Source: Fen-1362 sp964597035 (GTDB lineage: Bacteria; Planctomycetota; Phycisphaerae; Sedimentisphaerales; Anaerobacaceae). From it: DNA of 5,351 bases. Positions 1 through 4,768 of this stretch are shown here, one piece after another (position 1 is the stretch's first letter; each line of letters starts with the position of its first letter). A program made the position numbers and the translations under genes. Location of the stretch: NCBI GenBank assembly GCA_964597035.1, contig CAZQWM010000082.1, positions 1-5,351 of the forward strand, written 5' to 3'. Below the pieces are notes generated by a model. The model had not been told where the DNA came from. It saw only the letters and a list, made by a program, of their open reading frames with translations, and ran no database searches.

Positions 1-48
1 ATCAAAGAAGCCCCCAACTACTCCGCCACCCTGCCATTCGAAGACTGA
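1..48 (+). CDS. 3' end of an unidentified gene (15 codons and stop)
   Basis: The frame starting at base 1 reads IKEAPNYSATLPFED and stops at TGA (46-48). The upstream part lies outside the window, so no function can be given. Coding is supported by the third positions, 11 of 15 of which are G or C, mostly C, as expected of a well-used gene. The sequence just after it is plainly repetitive and non-coding. One oddity is that the final codons and the bases after the stop (about 38-53) recur in altered form at 285-300, so the end of this gene lies inside a duplicated segment. The stretch is short, so a chance open frame is possible. Confidence 0.5.
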   Translation: MKEAPNYSATLPFED

Positions 49-68
49 TTTTCACACCACATTGTATC

Positions 69-94
69 GTAGGGGCAGACCTGTGTGTCTGCCC
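69..94. repeat. Palindromic repeat A1 (GGGCAGAC stem)
   Basis: Perfect 8-base arms GGGCAGAC (73-80) and GTCTGCCC (87-94) enclose a 6-base loop, preceded by GTAG. No T-run follows, so this is not a typical intrinsic terminator. It is the first of four copies in the patch, and this type of GTAGGGGC palindrome is widespread in bacterial intergenic DNA. Confidence 0.8.
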
Positions 95-125
95 TGTTAC
101 ATTGGACGTTCCCCGTTTTCATTTC

Positions 126-151
126 GTAGGGGCAGACCTATGTGTCTGCCC
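126..151. repeat. Palindromic repeat A2 (GGGCAGAC stem)
   Basis: Arms GGGCAGAC (130-137) and GTCTGCCC (144-151) pair perfectly around CTATGT. The copy differs from A1 at one loop base (A for G). It closes the 35-base spacer block that is itself duplicated further on. Confidence 0.8.
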
Positions 152-162
152 TCAAATGTTAT

Positions 163-179
163 TGTCGGGGGCCCCGACA
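163..179. repeat. Short perfect palindrome TGTCGGGG/CCCCGACA
   Basis: Eight-base arms TGTCGGGG (163-170) and CCCCGACA (172-179) are separated by one G. With so short a loop it would form an extended hairpin only by opening the innermost pairs. There is no second copy in the window. Confidence 0.6.
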
Positions 180-190
180 TTTCCCTATAA

Positions 191-223
191 AATTTAGCCC
201 CCGAATTTATTCGGGGGTTACCC
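191..223. repeat. Palindromic repeat B1 (AATTTAGCCCCCGAAT hairpin)
   Basis: A perfect 9-base-pair stem CCCCCGAAT (198-206)/ATTCGGGGG (209-217) sits between AATTTAG and TTACCC. The same flanks and stem plan recur at 537-568 and 635-667 with paired changes in the stem, which marks it as a repeat family under pairing constraint. A short T-pair after the stem does not make it a convincing terminator. Confidence 0.8.
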
Positions 224-227
224 TTCG

Positions 228-248
228 AACGCCCGCCTTCTGGGCGTT
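228..248. repeat. Small inverted repeat AACGCCC/GGGCGTT
   Basis: Seven-base arms AACGCCC (228-234) and GGGCGTT (242-248) enclose a 7-base loop. It occurs once and lies between two hairpins of the B family. The GC-rich stem is followed by TTGTATATAG, which is too weak a T-run to call a terminator. Confidence 0.5.
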
Positions 249-254
249 TGTATA

Positions 255-278
255 TAGCCCCCGGCTTTGCCGGGGGTC
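255..278. repeat. Palindromic repeat B2 (TAGCCCCCGGC hairpin)
   Basis: Arms CCCCCGGC (258-265) and GCCGGGGG (269-276) pair perfectly around TTT. It shares the TAGCCCC opening and stem plan with B1 but has two further base pairs changed on both sides (A-T pairs replaced by G-C and C-G), so the structure is kept while the sequence is not. Confidence 0.7.
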
Positions 279-310
279 TTCATCTCGAAGATTGATTTTC
301 CCATCATTCC

Positions 311-336
311 GTAGGGTCAGACCTATGTGTCTGCCC
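311..336. repeat. Palindromic repeat A3 (degenerate)
   Basis: Same unit as A1 and A2, but an extra T (317) splits the left arm into GGG-T-CAGAC; the right arm GTCTGCCC (329-336) is intact. The stem can form only with a bulge. Half-unit copies follow directly (337-365), a sign of local slippage or partial duplication. Confidence 0.7.
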
Positions 337-396
337 TGCCTTGTGTCTGCCCTATGTCCCTGCCCTATTACATTGGACGTTCCCCGTTTTCGTTTC

Positions 397-421
397 GTAT
401 GGGCAGGTCTTGTACCTGCCC
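397..421. repeat. Palindromic repeat A4 (GGGCAGGT stem, paired changes)
   Basis: Arms GGGCAGGT (401-408) and ACCTGCCC (414-421) pair perfectly. Compared with A1 and A2, the last two stem pairs are changed on both sides (A-T to G-C and C-G to T-A). Another half-unit, TTGTGCCTGCCCT, follows at 425-437. Confidence 0.75.
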
Positions 422-480
422 TGCCTTGTGCCTGCCCTCAAATGTTTACGTATTATCGCCGGATTTTATTAATTGTTTAG

Positions 481-568
481 CCTCGCAGCGCAGTTTACCC
501 GCCGTCTGTCTGGCGGGCGAAGCAATCCCATTATTAAATTTAGCCCCTCAATTTATTGAGGGGTTGCC
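481..568. repeat. Composite repeat C1 (GAAGCAATCCC element plus B-type hairpin)
   Basis: A unit with GCCGTCTGTCTGGCGG (501-516), GCGAAGCAATCCC and ATTATTAAATTTAG leads into hairpin CCCCTCAAT (544-552)/ATTGAGGGG (555-563) and ends in TTGCC. The first half also folds, CCCGCC (498-503) with GGCGGG (512-517). The GAAGCAATCCC part resembles the CATTGCGAG...GAAGCAATC palindromes found in many bacterial genomes. A near-identical copy follows at 599-667. Confidence 0.8.
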
Positions 569-584
569 CGCGCGAGGTCCACCG

Positions 585-676
585 TCATTGCGAGCCTCGC
601 CGTCTGTCTGGCGGCCGAAGCAATCCCATTATTAAATTTAGCCCCTCAATTTATTGGGGGGGTTGCCTCAGCGAGG
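585..676. repeat. Composite repeat C2 (CATTGCGAG...GAAGCAATCCC element plus B-type hairpin)
   Basis: This copy is more complete on the left than C1. CATTGCGAGCCTCGCC is followed by GTCTGTCTGGCGG, CGAAGCAATCCC and the hairpin CCCCTCAAT (642-650) against ATTGGGGGG (653-661). One stem position is G instead of A, which keeps a G-T wobble pair. From 599 to 667 it matches C1 with only a few differences. A small CCTC/GAGG inverted repeat (666-676) closes it. Confidence 0.8.
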
Positions 677-731
677 ATTATTTTTCCGGAATTTATTCCA
701 TTGCCTTCGCAAACCGCAGATTCGCTTTATA

Positions 732-749
732 CTGTGGCGTTTTCCACAG
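732..749. repeat. Inverted repeat CTGTGG/CCACAG before the promoter
   Basis: Six-base arms (732-737 and 744-749) enclose CGTTTT and are followed by GGCAAAAAATTG. It lies about 20 bases upstream of the candidate -35 box. It could be a protein-binding site or chance. On the minus strand the AAAAAA run would precede, not follow, the stem, so it does not read as a terminator for that strand. Confidence 0.3.
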
Positions 750-770
750 GCAAAAAATTGTAAAATTCTA

Positions 771-798
771 TTGACATTGCCTATGATGTCGATGTAAC
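771..798 (+). promoter_or_regulatory. Candidate sigma-70-type promoter for the secreted-protein locus
   Basis: A perfect TTGACA (771-776) is followed 16 bases later by TGTAAC (793-798), which has 4 of 6 matches to TATAAT. A second -10-like hexamer, GATAAT (814-819), lies further down but has no good -35 partner. The site is the first AT-rich, repeat-free stretch after the palindrome patch and lies about 55 bases before the start codon. Promoter rules in planctomycetes are less well defined, so this is a sequence match only. Confidence 0.4.
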
Positions 799-838
799 CT
801 GAAATCGCAGTTGGATAATAAAACGGGGAATATTTGGG

Positions 839-845
839 AAAGGAG
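839..845 (+). promoter_or_regulatory. Ribosome binding site that fixes the start at 852
   Basis: AAAGGAG (839-845) lies 6 bases before ATG 852. It decides against the in-frame TTG at 834, which would place the Shine-Dalgarno sequence inside the gene and put six residues (MGKEIT) ahead of a normal signal peptide. Confidence 0.75.
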
Positions 846-851
846 ATTACT

Positions 852-1277
852 ATGTGGAGGAATAAACTTATTACGGCCGTGGTCATTTGTGTAATTAGCG
901 GAACTATTGCCAAAGCCGATTTGATATTTACGGTCAATGGCCTTAATCCTGCCGATTCTACGCTTAAGATAGCCCCAATCAAGCCCGTTTTACTCGAAAT
1001 CTATGGAGATACCCCATTTGAGCCAAACGACATATCGGTTATGGCAACAGGAGCAGAACTTGTCCCGGTTCCCGACGTTAACAACCAATACCGTTTAGAA
1101 TTCGATGATGAAATCACGTTTGCTAACGTTTTCTTGATTGCTGATAGCAACATCTCCATCAATGAAGCATTAGTACCCGCGGGAACAACAATCTGTCAGC
1201 TCTTCTTTTTCTGCAACCGTGAAGATAATGTCATAAGCGTCCTTTGTGCAAGCTTGTCCGACCCTTATTCCGCCTGA
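852..1277 (+). CDS. Signal peptide and N-terminal domain of a frameshifted secreted protein
   Basis: The 141-residue product opens with a classic Sec signal peptide: positive MWRNK, a hydrophobic core to about residue 19, and a probable signal peptidase I site after AKA (20-22). The mature part (23-135) is rich in beta-type residues (LIFTVNGLNPADSTLKI, VLLEIYGD, YRLEFDDEI, FANVFLIADSNI) and looks like a small beta-sandwich; I cannot name its family. The last residues (SDPYSA) do not look like a natural end. The following frame begins TLIPPEEQQ and continues as a long exported-type protein with no signal peptide or ribosome binding site of its own. I therefore read this as the N-terminal part of the same protein, cut off by a +1 frameshift between 1237 and 1274. 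As it stands it would make a short secreted fragment. Confidence 0.7.
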   Translation: MWRNKLITAVVICVISGTIAKADLIFTVNGLNPADSTLKIAPIKPVLLEIYGDTPFEPNDISVMATGAELVPVPDVNNQYRLEFDDEITFANVFLIADSNISINEALVPAGTTICQLFFFCNREDNVISVLCASLSDPYSA

Positions 1278-3786
1278 GGAGCAACAACACTACGAAGGCG
1301 AGCCAGGAGAGGTCTTTGCAGAAGAAACAAACGAATCATCTGTCGTAAGCGCTACGGAAGAGCCGGTTGAGTATGAGGCCGAAGATGGCGGTGGCGGCGG
1401 CGAAATGATGCTGGATAGCGTTGTCGAAATAAGCTCGAATATTACAAGCAACACAATCTGGACGGCAAATAACACTTATTACATTATAGCCGATATAAAC
1501 GTTCGGGCGTTACTAGTCATCGAGCCGGGGACAATTATCAGATTTGCATCCGGCGCTACAATGCACGTCAACAATGGCGGAACGCTAATTTCTGCAGGCA
1601 CGCCGGATAATCCAATCGTATACACCTCTGATTCAGCAGAGCCGGGGTATAGTGATTATTACTGCGCAATCCTCATCGAGGAGACCGCATCTGCTGCGAC
1701 TAAAATAAGTTATAATTATATAGAATATGCATACTATGGGATTGCAATATTGAATAACTGCCTTGACAATAGTATCGAGAGCAACTACTTATACAATAAC
1801 GTAGTTGGCATCTTTGAGTTCGGCTCTAAGTTTACCGATATTCAAAACAACCTCATCTATGCCGCGGATTGGAAAGCAATTAGCATACACATGCAGGACA
1901 GCTGTGACAGGCCCGTTCTAATTCAGAATAACACTTGTGATTACCAGGAGGATGGTATACTCGTCTACGGCTATGGTGATACTAACTATTGGGGTTATGT
2001 CGTGCTTCAAAACAATATTGTTTCGAGATCTACTTTTTATGGAATCCATTTAAGCGGCCATATACACCCTACTGTTACCAACAATGGTTACTACGGCAAT
2101 ACGGACAACGTATATTGGGATTCTGAAATCGGGGACTATAATGAGGTTAATCCGGTTATCGAAACTGAATCGCCTTTCGTCACGGGAACAGGAACCTTAC
2201 CCTTCTACTATCTTCGCCAGGACTGCAACTTTATAAACACCGGCTATGAATATATCGAACAAACCCGGCTCATCGGCAAAACAACCGCTGTTAGCGGTTT
2301 TCCAGACAGCAACCTTACCGACCTCGGCTTTCATTATCCCAACTGGAACTTTTCAAACGCCGGTGATGGTAATGGTTTAACGATGGATTTATTCAATGAC
2401 TCGATAATCAATTTTAAGGACCTTGCAATATTAGCCGCTGGCTGGCAAACTACCTACGATATCAACGACTTGAGTACTTTGGCAGCAGAATGGCTGAAGA
2501 ACGACAATCCGCCTATTACTGTTACCGTTTCCGGTGACCCAAACAATCTGTCTGGAGAGGTATCAATTGGTATTAGCGGCTATGGCACTACAACCGAACA
2601 TGCTTTCGTACTTGTAGATGGCGAGTACGTAGATAAACTCGAATACTTTGATAGCAACACACCAATCCTAATCGACACCGATAATTCCAGAAATGGTAGC
2701 CATTCGATTAAGGTTGTCACAACCGAAGTAACTGGCCTTGTTATTGTGTCTGATACTCTTGAAGTGGATTTTAATAATGCATTCCACAGTATCATCGCAT
2801 CGAATTATTTCCACCCAACTACTGATTATACGATATTGGGTTTCCATAATGGCAGCGGCTCTTTTGAAGTAAAGCTTACTGACTACAACGGCCAGATACT
2901 TTGGTCAAATAGTTATAACGGTTCTAATCTAAGTAGTACTATTCCGGGAGCTGCATTTGGAAACGAAAAATTCTGTGAGCTAACGATATCAGAGACTGAC
3001 TCCGGCATGATGACAACAACTGGCAGTTCCGGTGTAATAAAGAAGGATTTGACAAAAAAGTTCAAGCGGGAGGATTGCCCATCAGGTTTGAGAATGGTAA
3101 TAATTTTGCCAAATAAGGATGTATTCAAGAGAAGAATACCAGCTATTTTAGAATGTGCACGCGCCTGCGACCGGCGAAATGTATCTTGGGTGCCTTTATA
3201 CCATCATGATGTGAATGAAGATAATCTACGATTTCTATACAACCTATCGAGTGTCAAATATGTTTACTGGTGCGGTCATGCAAACAGCCACGTGGGAAGA
3301 AATGAAAGATTAGGAATTGAAGGCGTTCAAAGAACTCACACCATATGCTGGAGATATGAACCGAGTTGGTGGCATTTCAACTGGCAGGAGATAGGTGTAT
3401 TTTCATGGACGAGACAAACGAGGAACTTCCCACCACTTCCAGATGATTGGGATAATAGAGGGTTTGATTTATGGACACTTCCAATGCATGACCAATGGAA
3501 CAAAAAAATTGTTTTTGTTGATGGGTGTTTGAGTGCCCGTTATTCGGATATGGCCGAAGCATACGGAGTGTTTTCATTACAGGGTTATGGCAGTCTCGAC
3601 CAGATTTATATCGGCTGGAGAAGCGAGGCGGTAACAGCCCATCCCGGCACTATATGGAGTTGGATTGAATTCTGTACTGATGGCGTCAAATTATTCTGGG
3701 AGAGGATGGGAGATGGCACTAATGTTCAATCTGCGCTCCTCTCCACATACGTAGATGGCGGGACTGAAATGAGAGAAACCTTCTAA
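1246..3786 (+). CDS. Beta-helix, dockerin-like and caspase/CHAT-like protein (main body, lacks own signal peptide)
   Basis: The frame gives 846 residues counted from GTG 1246, a poor start with no Shine-Dalgarno; translation probably began at 852. Visible parts: an acidic Glu/Pro linker with a glycine run (10-54). A right-handed parallel beta-helix (about 58-365) opens with LLVIEPGTIIRFASGATM, NGGTLISAGTPDNPIVYTS follows, and then come repeated Asn-ladder turns (SNYLYNN, IQNNLI, IQNNTC, LQNNIV). A dockerin-like module (371-418) follows. Two beta-sandwich-like stretches lie at about 421-510 and 511-586. The C-terminal domain (611-846) has a caspase-type pattern: strand VKYVYWCGH with His678, strand KKIVFVDGC with Cys761, then LSARYSDMAEAYGV and a GYGSLDQIYIGW strand. 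That is the His-Cys dyad layout of clan CD peptidases (CHAT, gingipain, caspase). Peptidase activity is inferred. Beta-helix domains often bind or cleave polysaccharide, but no catalytic residues for that are evident. The TAA end may be premature. Confidence 0.8.
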   Translation: MQACPTLIPPEEQQHYEGEPGEVFAEETNESSVVSATEEPVEYEAEDGGGGGEMMLDSVVEISSNITSNTIWTANNTYYIIADINVRALLVIEPGTIIRFASGATMHVNNGGTLISAGTPDNPIVYTSDSAEPGYSDYYCAILIEETASAATKISYNYIEYAYYGIAILNNCLDNSIESNYLYNNVVGIFEFGSKFTDIQNNLIYAADWKAISIHMQDSCDRPVLIQNNTCDYQEDGILVYGYGDTNYWGYVVLQNNIVSRSTFYGIHLSGHIHPTVTNNGYYGNTDNVYWDSEIGDYNEVNPVIETESPFVTGTGTLPFYYLRQDCNFINTGYEYIEQTRLIGKTTAVSGFPDSNLTDLGFHYPNWNFSNAGDGNGLTMDLFNDSIINFKDLAILAAGWQTTYDINDLSTLAAEWLKNDNPPITVTVSGDPNNLSGEVSIGISGYGTTTEHAFVLVDGEYVDKLEYFDSNTPILIDTDNSRNGSHSIKVVTTEVTGLVIVSDTLEVDFNNAFHSIIASNYFHPTTDYTILGFHNGSGSFEVKLTDYNGQILWSNSYNGSNLSSTIPGAAFGNEKFCELTISETDSGMMTTTGSSGVIKKDLTKKFKREDCPSGLRMVIILPNKDVFKRRIPAILECARACDRRNVSWVPLYHHDVNEDNLRFLYNLSSVKYVYWCGHANSHVGRNERLGIEGVQRTHTICWRYEPSWWHFNWQEIGVFSWTRQTRNFPPLPDDWDNRGFDLWTLPMHDQWNKKIVFVDGCLSARYSDMAEAYGVFSLQGYGSLDQIYIGWRSEAVTAHPGTIWSWIEFCTDGVKLFWERMGDGTNVQSALLSTYVDGGTEMRETF
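1387..1407 (+). repeat. Glycine-codon microsatellite in the linker
   Basis: A GGTGGCGGCGGC run (1388-1399) encodes part of the glycine stretch that joins the acidic linker to the beta-helix. Such runs can change length by slippage in steps of three, so it would alter the linker without breaking the frame. Confidence 0.4.
2356..2499 (+). other. Dockerin-like module (coding sub-region)
   Basis: Residues 371-418 of the main frame contain a calcium-loop-like segment D381-x-x-x-D385-x-x-x-N389-x-x-D392, followed by the helix LAILAAGW, then a shortened second half DINDLSTLAAEWL. In canonical type I dockerins, loop position 3 is Asn or Asp and position 6 is Gly; here they are Phe and Ser. The second loop is reduced to D-x-N-D. 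This form is common in planctomycete secreted proteins, where it probably works in surface attachment or folding and not in a cellulosome. Confidence 0.75.
3076..3786 (+). other. Clan CD (caspase/CHAT-like) domain (coding sub-region)
   Basis: Residues 611-846 begin with a Rossmann-like strand, LRMVIILPN, and a helix (VFKRRIPAILECARACDRR). The presumed catalytic His678 (codon 3277-3279) follows strand VKYVYWC. The presumed nucleophile Cys761 (3526-3528) follows strand KIVFVDG. The usual motif has GHG; here it is GHA. The His-Cys gap of 83 residues is longer than in most relatives because of a tryptophan-rich insert (about 695-751). I see no close family by eye, and activity is not shown. Confidence 0.65.
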
Positions 3787-3889
3787 GGTTTTAACCAGAT
3801 GCCAGACCTTGGTGATGAACAAGGAGATGATAATATATTTGTGCGTGGTAATGGATATATCAATCTTAATCAAATCAGATTAGAACCCT

Positions 3890-3895
3890 AAAGGA
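3890..3895 (+). promoter_or_regulatory. Ribosome binding site that fixes the start at 3903
   Basis: AAAGGA (3890-3895) lies 7 bases before ATG 3903 but only 1 base before the in-frame ATG at 3897, so the downstream ATG is the better start. The site overlaps the TAA (3889-3891) that ends the extended reading frame of the previous gene, as in tightly packed operons. Confidence 0.7.
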
Positions 3896-3902
3896 TATGA
3901 AT

Positions 3903-4664
3903 ATGAAAAGGAACAAGAACCTTGTATTCGTAGTGGTATTTCTTTTTGTTGTGTTATTTTTTGTTGTCTCTTTAACTTCATGCAAAAAGAAAGACTATGC
4001 TGAATTTGAACAGTGGGCCGGGGATTGGTCGTCTATTAAAGAAATAAAGCCCGATGAACCAATATTATTTATATGGGCTAAACCTATTGAGTCACCTGCC
4101 GTTTGGTGGTATCAGTATAAGCGTTTCTGTGAAACTTCGGAGTTGGTTGAAATCAAAAGGGGAATTACCTCTCCAGAAAAAGGGGAGGCCAATCTGAATA
4201 TAGATGGTGAAAAGCTACTTTGCTTTTTTATGGGCAGAGACTTGAAGATGGGGTTGAAAGCGATGTCTTTTCGCCTTGATGACGAGACTAAGGAATTTGT
4301 CGGGCCAAATGGAAGAGACAAAGTTCTATACAAGCTCTTTACAGAAAAACAACCTTTTAAGAATTTTTATGGGCATAGTGATAATGAACTCCAATACATT
4401 GAAGAACAACAACAGATAATTAGTCGGCTCTCAAGACTCTTTCGGGAAAACGGCGACCCCAATGAAATTCGTCGGCTGAAAGATGAATATTGGAAAACAG
4501 TGGAGTCGCGACTCAATTCGCACCTCAAAAAGTATCCCTGGAGGGCTGATGATCTTGACATCAATGAAATCCGTCGCAAGACCGAAGAAGGTTGGGAAAA
4601 TATGGAGCAAATGCTAAATCGCTCTAAACAAAACACCGACCAAAACAAGCCGGCAATGAATTAG
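3903..4664 (+). CDS. Unrecognised lipoprotein with a duplicated C-terminal helical motif
   Basis: The product has 253 residues. It opens with MKRNK, a strongly hydrophobic stretch (7-23) and the lipobox LTSC with Cys27, so it should be lipidated and held at a membrane, followed by KKKD. I do not recognise the family. Residues 31-150 look globular and mixed, with a Trp-rich stretch (VWWYQYKRF, 67-75). Residues 160-245 are helical and charged. Two 21-residue units, 185-205 and 219-239, match each other at 11 positions, sharing D-x-NEIRR, E-x-W, E and LN, and their DNA is about 65 percent identical, so they come from an internal duplication. The gene follows the secreted-protein locus closely and precedes a second lipoprotein gene, which suggests one operon. 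Codon use resembles its neighbours. A partner role with the secreted protein is only a guess. Confidence 0.8.
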   Translation: MKRNKNLVFVVVFLFVVLFFVVSLTSCKKKDYAEFEQWAGDWSSIKEIKPDEPILFIWAKPIESPAVWWYQYKRFCETSELVEIKRGITSPEKGEANLNIDGEKLLCFFMGRDLKMGLKAMSFRLDDETKEFVGPNGRDKVLYKLFTEKQPFKNFYGHSDNELQYIEEQQQIISRLSRLFRENGDPNEIRRLKDEYWKTVESRLNSHLKKYPWRADDLDINEIRRKTEEGWENMEQMLNRSKQNTDQNKPAMN

Positions 4665-4702
4665 ATACCGCCTTCCTTCGGTCAATGAGCGGTTTGATTT
4701 TT

Positions 4703-4708
4703 AAGGAT
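4703..4708 (+). promoter_or_regulatory. Ribosome binding site for a 16-codon mini-ORF
   Basis: AAGGAT (4703-4708) is placed 7 bases before ATG 4716. It is almost the same core and spacing as used at 3890-3903, so ribosomes should load here even though the frame it serves is very short. Confidence 0.5.
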
Positions 4709-4715
4709 AAATAAA

Positions 4716-4766
4716 ATGAAACCAATTCTCTGGTGCATGTATATAATCCTGTCTATGAGGATATGA
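4716..4766 (+). CDS. Possible 16-residue leader peptide
   Basis: ATG 4716 opens a frame for MKPILWCMYIILSMRI that ends at TGA 4764-4766. It has a good Shine-Dalgarno sequence. Its stop overlaps an ATG (4763-4765) that is in frame with the downstream lipoprotein gene, giving an ATGA junction. It may be a translationally coupled leader, the remnant of an older start and signal peptide of the same gene, or chance. The hydrophobic content resembles a signal sequence core, which favours the remnant idea. No attenuator-type codon run or paired stems are visible. Confidence 0.35.
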   Translation: MKPILWCMYIILSMRI

Positions 4767-4768
4767 TC

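Larger units (their letters stand above)
38..165. repeat. Duplicated segment, copy 1
   Basis: This segment contains, in order, a TCGAAGACTGATTTTC block (38-53), a GGGCAGAC palindrome (69-94), a 35-base block starting CTGTTACATTGGACG (94-128), a second GGGCAGAC palindrome (126-151) and CTCAAATGTT (151-160). The same blocks occur in the same order in copy 2 (285-450). The 35-base block differs at only 2 positions between copies. It begins within the last codons of the upstream gene. Confidence 0.8.
285..450. repeat. Duplicated segment, copy 2
   Basis: This is a second, diverged copy of 38-165. The TCGAAGATTGATTTTC block lies at 285-300, palindrome A3 at 311-336, the 35-base block at 365-399 (33 of 35 identical), palindrome A4 at 397-421, and CTCAAATGTT at 437-446. 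It is longer than copy 1 because about 29 extra bases (337-365), made of half-units resembling TGTGTCTGCCCT, are inserted after A3. Confidence 0.8.
852..3891 (+). pseudogene. Presumed full extent of the secreted beta-helix/dockerin/caspase-like gene, broken twice
   Basis: Joining the frame of 852 to the frame of 1246 by skipping one base between 1237 and 1274, and reading through TAA 3784-3786, gives one protein of 1012 residues. It would have a signal peptide, N-terminal beta domain, acidic linker, beta-helix, dockerin-like module, two beta-sandwich-like domains, a clan CD domain and a short beta tail ending NGYINLNQIRLEP. This reading explains why the second frame lacks a start and export signal, and it shrinks the gap to the next gene from 116 to 11 bases. 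One frameshift plus one CAA-to-TAA type change suggests a recently decayed gene. Sequencing or assembly errors, or recoding, remain possible. The body shows no other stop over 846 codons, so decay, if real, is young. Confidence 0.5.

Noticed and set aside
69..667. CRISPR array
   Set aside because: Repeat units differ in length and type, spacings are uneven, and the 'spacers' are themselves duplicated; no cas gene is present.
142..774. Open frames of 72-112 codons in the repeat patch (142-480, 327-635, 556-774)
   Set aside because: They run through palindromic repeats, are rich in Cys, Arg, Pro and Ser, have no ribosome binding site and overlap each other in different frames. They are by-products of the repeats.
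834..851. TTG 834 as the start of the secreted protein
   Set aside because: AAAGGAG lies downstream of it and is ideally placed for ATG 852, which also gives a normal signal peptide start.
668..982. Minus-strand gene of about 104 codons across the promoter and signal peptide
   Set aside because: It overlaps a well-supported + strand gene start, has no ribosome binding site and no recognisable protein features. Other minus-strand frames inside 1290-4648 are shadows of the same kind.
1202..1211. The T-run TTCTTTTT as the frameshift site
   Set aside because: After a +1 slip here the new frame meets TAA at 1234-1236, so the shift must occur after that.
1275..1277. TGA read as selenocysteine, continuing in the first frame
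   Set aside because: The frame beyond it is Arg-rich, has no resemblance to the exported protein and stops again soon. The real continuation is in another frame.
3784..3786. TAA recoded as an unusual amino acid
   Set aside because: Selenocysteine uses TGA and pyrrolysine TAG. A simple CAA-to-TAA change or an error is more likely.
4667..4702. Intrinsic terminator after the first lipoprotein gene
   Set aside because: ACCGC/GCGGT gives only a 5-pair stem with a 17-base loop before GATTTTT, too weak. A transcript probably continues into the next gene.
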